In this document: one piece after another, positions 35,746-42,987 of the stretch
Layout of the letters: every line of letters begins with the position of its first letter
Numbering within the stretch: the stretch's first letter is position 1
Origin: Halomonas sp. M20
GTDB taxonomy: Bacteria; Pseudomonadota; Gammaproteobacteria; Pseudomonadales; Halomonadaceae
Length of the DNA: 64,000 nt
Assembly (NCBI RefSeq): GCF_020622265.1
Contig: NZ_JACNMQ010000002.1
Coordinates: forward strand, 648,510 to 712,509
Direction: 5' to 3'
Program-made: the position numbers and the translations under genes
The notes under the pieces: generated by a model
What the model saw: the letters and a program-made list of their open reading frames with translations, nothing else
Told to the model about the DNA's origin: nothing
The model's database searches: none

Positions 35746-37179
35746 TCAGCGCCGAGGGAAACCGCCGCCACCCATTCCGCCGGGGCCGCCCATACCACCG
35801 GGACCCCCCATGCCGCCAGGCCCTCCACCCATGCCAGGCGGCATCATGCCGGACATGCTGCGCATCATCTTCTGCATGCCACCCTTCTTGCCGACTTTCT
35901 TCATCATCTTCTGCATCTGCTTGTGCTGCTTGAGCAGACGATTGAGATCCGGCACCTGCAACCCCGCACCGGCGGCGATCCGACGCTTACGTGAGCCATT
36001 GATGATATCCGGCTTGCGACGCTCCTTCGGGGTCATCGAATTGATCAGGGACTCGAGCTTGCCGAACTCCTTTTCGGCACCAGCGCTCTGCGCCGCCTCG
36101 GCCATCTGCCCCATACCTGGGAGCTTGGCCATCATGCCGCCCATGCCGCCCATCTTCTTGAGCTGCTGCAACTGATCGCGAAAATCCTCGAGATCGAAGC
36201 CATCGCCCTTCTTGAACTTCTTGGCAAGCTTTTCCGCCTTGTCCTTGTCGACGGTGCGCTCGGCCTCTTCGATCAGCGACAGCACATCGCCCATACCCAG
36301 GATGCGGGATGCCACCCGATCCGGGTGAAAAGGCTCCAGGGCGTCGACCTTCTCGCCCATGCCCATGAACTTGATCGGCTTGCCGGTAATATGACGCACC
36401 GACAAGGCAGCACCGCCCCGGGCATCGCCGTCCGCCTTGGTCAGAATCACGCCGCTCAAGGGCAGCGCTTCGTGGAAGGCCTTGGCGGTATTGGCGGCAT
36501 CCTGACCCGTCATGGCATCCACGACGAACAAGGTCTCTTGCGGAGTGATCGCCTTATGCAACGCCTGGATCTCGTTCATCATGTCGCCATCGATATGCAA
36601 TCGACCGGCGGTGTCGACGATGACTACGTCATGGAACTGAATCTTGGCGTGCTTGAGCGCGGCTTCGGCGATGGCCACCGGGCGCTGGTCGCTGCTGGAG
36701 GGGAAGAAGTCGACGGCGACTTCCCGGGCCAGGGTTTCGAGCTGATCGATGGCTGCAGGACGATAAACGTCCGCGGAAACCACCAGCACTTTCTTTTTTT
36801 CGCGCTCCTTGAGATAGCGCGCCAGCTTGGCCACGGAGGTGGTCTTGCCCGCCCCTTGCAGACCCGCCATCAAAATCACCGCAGGCGAGCCCTTGAGGGT
36901 AAGTCCTTCATTGGCCTCGCCCATGATCGCTTCCAGCTCCTGCTGGACGATCTTGACGAACTGCTGACCCGGGGACAGGCTGCGCGAAACCTCCTGCCCT
37001 ACGGCGCGCTCCCGTACGCGCTCGATGAACGCCTTGACCACCGGCAGTGCCACGTCGGCTTCGAGCAGCGCACGACGCACCTCGCGCAGGGTATCCTTGA
37101 TATTGTCTTCGGTCAGCTTGGCTTGACCGGTCACCGATTTGAGCGTGCGCGATAGACGCTCTGACAGATTTTCAAACAT
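35746..37179 (-). CDS. ffh: Signal recognition particle protein Ffh (SRP54)
   Basis: GTPase that binds signal sequences with 4.5S RNA and delivers ribosomes to FtsY, 477 residues. N domain, then G domain with GLQGAGKTTSVAKLARYL, DTAGRLHID and TKADGDARGGAAL. The Met-rich M domain (about 325-435) carries the RNA-binding SRKRRIAAGAG. The tail is a Gly/Met/Pro repeat (GGMGGPGG units, 35760-35830), longer than in E. coli (453). Divergent from the CcsA-like gene. Confidence 0.97.
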   Translation of the reverse strand: MFENLSERLSRTLKSVTGQAKLTEDNIKDTLREVRRALLEADVALPVVKAFIERVRERAVGQEVSRSLSPGQQFVKIVQQELEAIMGEANEGLTLKGSPAVILMAGLQGAGKTTSVAKLARYLKEREKKKVLVVSADVYRPAAIDQLETLAREVAVDFFPSSSDQRPVAIAEAALKHAKIQFHDVVIVDTAGRLHIDGDMMNEIQALHKAITPQETLFVVDAMTGQDAANTAKAFHEALPLSGVILTKADGDARGGAALSVRHITGKPIKFMGMGEKVDALEPFHPDRVASRILGMGDVLSLIEEAERTVDKDKAEKLAKKFKKGDGFDLEDFRDQLQQLKKMGGMGGMMAKLPGMGQMAEAAQSAGAEKEFGKLESLINSMTPKERRKPDIINGSRKRRIAAGAGLQVPDLNRLLKQHKQMQKMMKKVGKKGGMQKMMRSMSGMMPPGMGGGPGGMGGPGGMGGPGGMGGGGFPRR

Positions 37180-37428
37180 GGAACTCTCCGGCGTTGGTTG
37201 CCAAGGTGCGCTGAATCGAATCTCCCAGACGCCTTACCCCCGGGCAGTCGCACACGATTGCTGGGCATGATTATACGTACTCATGCTCTCGGTCTCCATC
37301 CATGCATGAGCGTGACTCTACATCCTGATGTCGAATCACTGGGCGCTAACCCGGCGATTCTGTATAGTTACGCTACGCGATTCTTTTTCTTACGCTTACT
37401 TTCCAGTCGAGGATATCAGAGCCTAACA

Positions 37429-38229
37429 ATGCAGGCGCTTCCTTTCGCACTACTCGCTATCGTCTTCTATCTTGGCGCCGGCTCCTGGCAGGGGCTGGCG
37501 CTGCTGCGGCGGGTGCCGCAACGACCGGCGCTAGTTCGCAGTATCGGGCTGCTGGCGGTCGTTTGCCATGGCGTTGTCGTGGCGGTCAGCCTCAGCGACG
37601 CCGATATGCTCGACCTGGGCTTATTTACCAGTGCCTCATTGTTAAGCTGGCTGATTGCCGTGCTGCTACTGGCGGTCAGCGTCGTCAAACCCGTGCTAAG
37701 TGCTGCTGCAGCCCTCTTTCCACTGGCGGCTCTTACCATCATGCTGCTGATCGGACTTCCTTCCGCCAATCAGCAGGTCAACGCTTCTCCTGGCATTCTG
37801 CTGCACATACTCACGTCGGCATTGGCCTTTTCACTATTCATCATTGCCGGGGTATTGGCCCTTTTTCTAGCACGCCAGAATCAGGCGCTGCGCAGTCATC
37901 GTACCCGAGGAATCGTGCAGGTACTGCCACCCCTGGGCACCATGGAACGGCTTCTATTCGAGTTTATCTGGGCCGGTATGCTGCTGCTCACCGCCTCGTT
38001 GATCAGCGGTATGGCTTTCCTCGACAACATGTTCGCCCAGCACCTGGTGCACAAGACGGTACTTTCCATTGCCGCCTGGATCATCTTTGCACTGCTTCTC
38101 GCGGGACACCACTTGCTGGGCTGGCGGGGTGTTCGCGCAGCGCGCTGGACGCTGGGGGGCTGCGCGCTTTTACTGCTGGCCTATTTCGGTAGCAAGATCG
38201 CTCTTCAAGTGGTGTTCGATATCGTCTGA
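37429..38229 (+). CDS. Cytochrome c assembly (CcsA/HemX-type) membrane protein, YpjD-like
   Basis: A 266-residue integral membrane protein with about eight hydrophobic segments, of the family that includes CcsA/CcmC and the YpjD/HemX proteins. His residues lie at segment ends (VVCHGVVV, LLHILTSALAF, HKTVLSIAAWIIF, GHHLLGW), as in haem-handling members. The place next to ffh and before a CorC-type gene is the YpjD place in E. coli (ffh-ypjD). Start is the ATG at 37429. Role in haem delivery is inferred only from the family. Confidence 0.8.
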   Translation: MQALPFALLAIVFYLGAGSWQGLALLRRVPQRPALVRSIGLLAVVCHGVVVAVSLSDADMLDLGLFTSASLLSWLIAVLLLAVSVVKPVLSAAAALFPLAALTIMLLIGLPSANQQVNASPGILLHILTSALAFSLFIIAGVLALFLARQNQALRSHRTRGIVQVLPPLGTMERLLFEFIWAGMLLLTASLISGMAFLDNMFAQHLVHKTVLSIAAWIIFALLLAGHHLLGWRGVRAARWTLGGCALLLLAYFGSKIALQVVFDIV

Positions 38230-38316
38230 CACCGCTATCGATAAAACCATGTCTTGACAGCGTGGGCGCTGATTCCCTACAAACAAGCCTGATACGCGAT
38301 TTAGGATTTTCAAACC

Positions 38317-39594
38317 TTGAGCGACGACATCCCCCTGGGACTGCTGTTCGGACTACTTTTTTTACTCATCTGCCTTTCTGCTTACTTCTCCAGTTCCGAG
38401 ACTGGCATGATGTCGATCAATCGCTATCGCCTGAGCCATCAGGCTAAAAGCGGCGAGAAGGCGGCAAAGCGTGTGTTGCGTCTACTCAGTCGCCCGGACC
38501 GCCTCATCGGCGTCATCCTGATAGGCAACAACTTCGTCAACAACCTGGCTGCTTCCATCGCCACCATCATCGCCATTCACTTCTTCGGTGAAGTGTCCGG
38601 GCCTGCGGTGGCCACTCTGCTGCTCACCATCGTGGTGCTGATCTTTGCGGAAGTAACGCCCAAGACCTATGCCGCGATCAAACCCGAGCGTATCGCCTAT
38701 CCAAGTTCTCTGGCTTTAGAGCCTCTGCTCAAGATTCTTTACCCGCTAGTATGGCTGGTCAACGCCATTTCCAATGGGTTGCTGCGCCTGCTGGGCGTAC
38801 GCAATATTCAAGGCGGTGCAGATAACCTGACCCGGGACGAACTGCGCACCGTGGTTCACGAGGCGGGAGCCATGATCCCTCGTCGCCACCAGGCGATGCT
38901 GCTATCGATCCTCGATCTCGAAAACGTCACCGTCAACGACATCATGGTGCCACGCCATGAAGTCTCGGGTATCGATCTCGACGATGGCCTGGAAGAGATC
39001 CTGGCGCAGATCCGCTCCAGTCAGCACACCCGGGTACCGGTTTACAAAGGCGATATCAACAACATCATCGGCATCCTGCATTTGCGCAATGCCGCTCGTT
39101 TCCTGTCGAAATCCGAAGTCACCAAGGCGGCCATCGTTCAAGAGGCGCGGGAACCTTACTTCATCCCGGAATCCACGCCCTTGCACACCCAGCTGCTCAA
39201 CTTTCAGCAGCACAAGCGTCGTATCGGCATCGTCGTGGATGAGTATGGTGACGTGGAGGGCCTGGTAACCCTGGAGGACATCCTCGAGGAGATCGTCGGC
39301 GAATTCACCACCGATGTCGCCGGCATGCACCAGGACTTTTATCTGCAAGACGACGGCAGCTATGTGATCGAGGGCACGGCAAACATACGAGAGATCAACA
39401 AGGCGCTTGGCTGGCAGCTGCCCACCAACGGGCCCAAGACCCTGAATGGGCTGATTCTCGAACACCTGGAGTCCTTTCCCGACGCGCCGGCCTGTCTACA
39501 GCTGGGCACGGCCCGCATGGAAATCCTGCAGGTCAAGGATAACCTGATCACCTCCGCCCGCTGCTGGCAGCACGTGCGCCGAGCGCGAGCCTAG
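38317..39594 (+). CDS. CNNM/CorC-family transporter with CBS domains (YfjD-like)
   Basis: A 425-residue membrane protein: DUF21 transmembrane domain with three to four segments (FGLLFLLICLSAYFSSSETG; IGNNFVNNLAASIATII), two CBS domains (about 190-310; VNDIMVPRHEVSGIDL and FIPESTPLHTQLLNF) and a C-terminal CorC_HlyC domain (DGSYVIEGTANIREINKAL). Members are implicated in magnesium and cobalt efflux. The start is a TTG at 38317, 9 bp after AGGA. The next gene, on the other strand, ends 4 bp inside this one. Confidence 0.88.
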   Translation: MSDDIPLGLLFGLLFLLICLSAYFSSSETGMMSINRYRLSHQAKSGEKAAKRVLRLLSRPDRLIGVILIGNNFVNNLAASIATIIAIHFFGEVSGPAVATLLLTIVVLIFAEVTPKTYAAIKPERIAYPSSLALEPLLKILYPLVWLVNAISNGLLRLLGVRNIQGGADNLTRDELRTVVHEAGAMIPRRHQAMLLSILDLENVTVNDIMVPRHEVSGIDLDDGLEEILAQIRSSQHTRVPVYKGDINNIIGILHLRNAARFLSKSEVTKAAIVQEAREPYFIPESTPLHTQLLNFQQHKRRIGIVVDEYGDVEGLVTLEDILEEIVGEFTTDVAGMHQDFYLQDDGSYVIEGTANIREINKALGWQLPTNGPKTLNGLILEHLESFPDAPACLQLGTARMEILQVKDNLITSARCWQHVRRARA

Positions 39595-41507
39595 CCACCA
39601 AGTCGACAATGATCCTGTGGAGGATGCCCTAGCAGCTGCTCTTCGGCAGCCTCCTTGAGTTCGCGCACCTTCGACTCGAGAACGCTGCTGTTCGCCTGCT
39701 CCGCGGACACCGGGGCGCCGAAGGCCAGTACCACTCGGGCGCGAAAGCGGCGCGGGGGCTTGCCCAAGGCCGGGCCGCCGCAATTGGAGGTCCAGGAGCC
39801 CCACAAGCCGGCCAGAGCCGCCGGCACCACCGGCACCGCGTCCCGGGATAAAATGATATCGATACCGCGACGAAAACGACCAATGTCGCCAGTCCTGGTC
39901 AGCCGCCCCTCCGGAAACAGCATGACCACCTCGCCATTGCGCAAGGCCAGACTCACCTCATCCAGGGCTCTTCGAACTCCGCCGGGATCGCGTCGATCCG
40001 AATCTACCGGAATGGCCCCGGCGATACGAAAGAACCAGTTCAGCCAGGGTGACTCATAAATCGGCCGATCCATCAGAAAGCGCAAAGGCCTGGGGCAGGC
40101 CCCTCCCAGCACCAGGGCATCCATGAAGCTGACATGGTTACACACCACCAGCGCAGCGCCTTGGGTCGGGATGCAGGTTCGCCCTGAAAAACTCAGCCGA
40201 TATAGCACATGCATCAACGCGAAGATGATCAGACGCAATACGGCGCGTGGGTTCGATGCCAGGATAACCGCGCCGGCCGCAAGAGCGATGACCGCCAGGG
40301 CGGCGAAGAAGACATGTAGTGACAGATCGATCACGGACAGCATGACGATACCGAACAGTGCTGCCAGGATCATAAAAAAAGAGTTGAGCAGGTTGTTGGC
40401 GGCAATCATGCGTGCTCGATGGTCATCGCGGCTTTCGAGCTGTACCAGGGTGTACAAGGGTACGATATAAAGACCGCCCCCGACGCCGACCAACGCCAGA
40501 TCCAGCATCATACGCCAGAAGCCGAACGATGCACCAAGCGCATCCAACCCCAGCCGTTCACCGACGATCGAGGGCTGCAGCGCCAGGTCAAATCCGGCAA
40601 CGCCAATCAATAGCGCCCCCAGCGGCACCAACCCCATCTCCAGGCGCCCTGCGGACAGCCGAGCGCACAATAGCGCCCCGCCGCCCACGCCCAATGCAAA
40701 GGCTGCCAGCAACGCACTGACCGCCGTCTCGCCCCCATGCACTACGTCCCGCACCCAGGCAGGCAGCTGAGTAAGATAGCTTGCCCCAAGAAACCAGAAC
40801 AGGCTGATGCCGACCAGCCCACGAAACAGACGAGGATGACGCCAGCTATCCCGCAGAATTTGTACGCTGGCAGTGACGGGTCGCCAACTCACTTGCCCGG
40901 GAGAACTCGACGGCGCCAGCGGCACCTTCAGACTGACCAGGTAGCCCGCTAGAGCAATGCCCACCAACGTAGCGGCAATGGCCCCTCGCGCCCAGAGGCC
41001 ATCAAGGGAGGCAAGCAATCCCGCCAGCAAGGTGCCAAACAGAATAGCCAGGAAGGTACCCAGGTTGACCCAGGCATTGCCACGCACCAGCTCCGTCGAC
41101 GCCAGATGCTGAGGTAGAATGGCGTACTTCACCGGCCCGAACAGCGCCGATTGAGTGCCCATCATGAACAGCAGCGCCAGCAACAATGCAAACTGCTCGA
41201 ACCATACTGCCAATGCCGCCACACTCATCGTGGCAAGCTCAAGTAGCTTGAGGCGTCGAATGAGAGACTGCTTGTCATGGCGATCCGCCAGGGAACCGCC
41301 CCAGGCGGAGAACAGTAGAAATGGCAAAATGAACAGACCCGCCGCCAGATTGTTGAGCAGCCCGGTATCCCAGCCATGGCGGGGCACCGCCACGAAGGTC
41401 AGCAGCAGTAGCAGGACATTCTTGAACAGGTTGTCATTGAAGGCGCCCAGGGCCTGCGTCCAGAAAAAGGGAGCAAACCGGCGTTGAGTGAGAAGCGATC
41501 CGCTCAC
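39591..41507 (-). CDS. LplT-like MFS lysophospholipid transporter fused to PlsC-type acyltransferase
   Basis: A 638-residue fusion. The N-terminal 400 residues form a twelve-segment MFS domain resembling LplT (FFWTQALGAFNDNLFKN; WGGSLADRHDKQSL). The C-terminal 220 residues form a 1-acyl-glycerol-3-phosphate acyltransferase with the catalytic HX4D (NHVSFMDALV) and FPEGRLTRTGDIGRF. It resembles the transporter plus acyltransferase parts of the E. coli lplT-aas pair but lacks an acyl-ACP synthetase domain. Likely role: import and re-acylation of lysophospholipids. The GTG at 41507 overlaps the upstream TetR stop as GTGA; a GTG at 41525 is an alternative. Confidence 0.88.
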   Translation of the reverse strand: MSGSLLTQRRFAPFFWTQALGAFNDNLFKNVLLLLLTFVAVPRHGWDTGLLNNLAAGLFILPFLLFSAWGGSLADRHDKQSLIRRLKLLELATMSVAALAVWFEQFALLLALLFMMGTQSALFGPVKYAILPQHLASTELVRGNAWVNLGTFLAILFGTLLAGLLASLDGLWARGAIAATLVGIALAGYLVSLKVPLAPSSSPGQVSWRPVTASVQILRDSWRHPRLFRGLVGISLFWFLGASYLTQLPAWVRDVVHGGETAVSALLAAFALGVGGGALLCARLSAGRLEMGLVPLGALLIGVAGFDLALQPSIVGERLGLDALGASFGFWRMMLDLALVGVGGGLYIVPLYTLVQLESRDDHRARMIAANNLLNSFFMILAALFGIVMLSVIDLSLHVFFAALAVIALAAGAVILASNPRAVLRLIIFALMHVLYRLSFSGRTCIPTQGAALVVCNHVSFMDALVLGGACPRPLRFLMDRPIYESPWLNWFFRIAGAIPVDSDRRDPGGVRRALDEVSLALRNGEVVMLFPEGRLTRTGDIGRFRRGIDIILSRDAVPVVPAALAGLWGSWTSNCGGPALGKPPRRFRARVVLAFGAPVSAEQANSSVLESKVRELKEAAEEQLLGHPPQDHCRLGG

Positions 41508-42118
41508 GGCTCGCTCTGTTCGCACCTGAGACCATCGAGAATAGTGGTCAACAATTGATCGAGCAGCTCCCCCACTTCGAGGGGCTGACCTTGCCAGTAG
41601 CCAAGACGCTCGTTGAGGCCCAACTGTACCAACCCATGCACGCTACCCCACAAAGTGCGTGCCATGCGACGCGCAGCCAGATCATCGAGATTGGGCTGAT
41701 GCTCTTTTAGTGTGGCCTCGACCCGGGTGAACAGCCCTTCGATGGCGGTATTCTGGCGTTGATCCAGCTCTCCTTCCTGAGCCAGCGGATAGTCGAAAAG
41801 CAGCTGCCAACGGTAAGGATCCTTTTGTGCGAACTGCCAGTAGGCGGTTGCCAGCGCATTGAGTTGAGCCTTGGGGGTATCGCCGCTCATCCCTTCCACC
41901 GCTGCACGTAGGTGATCCAGGGTCTCGATGTTGACGTACTGCAGCAGATTGTTGAAGCTGCCGTAGAGTTTGAGTAGCGTACTGGGAGCACACCCAATCT
42001 CGCGCGCAAGAGCGCGCAAGGACAACAAGCGTACAGGATTTTCCTGCAGCCACGCGTCGCATGCTGCCATGACTTGGGCATGCAAGGCCTCAGGTGCATG
42101 CTGTCTTGGACGTGCCAT
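41504..42118 (-). CDS. TetR-family transcriptional regulator
   Basis: A 204-residue regulator: helix-turn-helix at about 25-60 (LSLRALAREIGCAPSTLLKLYGSFNNLLQYV) and a C-terminal WHG-type ligand domain (YRWQLLFDYPLAQEGEL; LWGSVHGLVQLGLNERLG). It overlaps the LplT-PlsC fusion by 4 bp, so the most likely target is this operon, perhaps in answer to lipids. A 19-bp inverted repeat upstream (42174-42192) is a candidate operator. The ligand is unknown. Confidence 0.88.
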   Translation of the reverse strand: MARPRQHAPEALHAQVMAACDAWLQENPVRLLSLRALAREIGCAPSTLLKLYGSFNNLLQYVNIETLDHLRAAVEGMSGDTPKAQLNALATAYWQFAQKDPYRWQLLFDYPLAQEGELDQRQNTAIEGLFTRVEATLKEHQPNLDDLAARRMARTLWGSVHGLVQLGLNERLGYWQGQPLEVGELLDQLLTTILDGLRCEQSEP

Positions 42119-42173
42119 GAATACCTCGTCTTGCGACTCATGCGCCGGTAAAAAGTAAATGCGAACGGCGGTG

Positions 42174-42192
42174 GTCGAACAGTGTTTTCGAC
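42174..42192. promoter_or_regulatory. Inverted repeat GTCGAA-N7-TTCGAC in the tetR/SRAP divergent gap
   Basis: Perfect 6-bp arms separated by 7 bp, 56 bp before the TetR start and 109 bp before the SRAP start. Size and position fit a TetR operator. It does not fit the E. coli LexA consensus CTGT-N8-ACAG. Confidence 0.4.
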
Positions 42193-42300
42193 AAGCATAT
42201 CCACCTCACGCTCAAACGCAAGTCCTGTTGCATCTCTGACAAGGATGAGACAGTAACGCGATGCTCATTCTCGCATGCAGATCATCGGGAGTTCTCTTCA

Positions 42301-42987
42301 ATGGCCGGACGGCTGCACATTGCTTCTTTACCGCTGGACGGCCTATTGCCGCGCCTCGTGCACGATCAACCTTTACGCACCAGCCCCAACCTGGCGCCCC
42401 GCCAACCGTTATCGATCATTCGCCTGGAGCAGGGCCAGCCAAGGCTGACCAACGCCTTCTGGGGGCTGACGCCGCCCTGGCTCAAGGTGCTCGACCATGC
42501 CCCTCACTGCGCTCGTGCGGAGTCGCTGCAAGAGCGCTCCATGTTTCGCGACGCTTTTGCGGCGCGGCGCTGCCTGGTTCCCGTCAGCGGTATCTATGTA
42601 TGGAAAGCGCAGCCACGCATGAAACAGCCTTTCCTAGTCACCCGAGTCGATCGCGGCCCACTACTGCTGGCAGCACTTTGGGTGCGTTATCACACCACTC
42701 TGACTGCTTTCACCGACTCCACGGCCCTGATCACGGTGCCTAGCAATCCGCTGTTGGCGCCCTTGACGGATCGCCTTCCCGCCATCATCGATGCGGCTTG
42801 TGCCGAGACCTGGCTCGACCCCGAAACGCCTCTCGACCGAGCCCAGGTGAATTTATCACCGGCGCCCTTGGAACTGTTGGGCGCTTTTTCGGTATCAAAA
42901 CGAGTAAATGATCCTTCTTGCCAGGAGTGGGCCTGTGGTCACCCGACGGGTAACATGGCCCGCTGGCACAACGAACAGGAGACATGA
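42301..42987 (+). CDS. SRAP-family protein lacking all catalytic residues
   Basis: A 228-residue member of the SRAP family (YedK/HMCES), whose active members crosslink abasic sites in single-stranded DNA through Cys2. The fold landmarks are kept: PNLAPRQPLSII, AFWGLTPPWL, SMFRDAFAARRCLVPVSGIY and KQPFLVTR. The catalytic set is not. Compared with E. coli YedK from memory, Cys2 is Ala2 (MAGR instead of MCGR), Asn75 is Cys70, Glu105 is Val100 and His160 is Thr156. Arg of the CAR motif remains. The ATG at 42301 follows GGGAG by 8 bp and no upstream start would restore Cys2. It is coupled by ATGA overlap to the pitrilysin gene. Confidence 0.82.
   Translation: MAGRLHIASLPLDGLLPRLVHDQPLRTSPNLAPRQPLSIIRLEQGQPRLTNAFWGLTPPWLKVLDHAPHCARAESLQERSMFRDAFAARRCLVPVSGIYVWKAQPRMKQPFLVTRVDRGPLLLAALWVRYHTTLTAFTDSTALITVPSNPLLAPLTDRLPAIIDAACAETWLDPETPLDRAQVNLSPAPLELLGAFSVSKRVNDPSCQEWACGHPTGNMARWHNEQET

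Noticed and set aside
35760..35830. Tandem GGTCCC/GCCGCC-like repeat
   Set aside because: It encodes the Gly/Met/Pro tail of Ffh, a normal low-complexity C-terminus, so no separate repeat element is needed.
42174..42192. LexA box before the SRAP gene
   Set aside because: The palindrome GTCGAA-N7-TTCGAC does not match CTGT-N8-ACAG. It is listed instead as a possible TetR-type operator.
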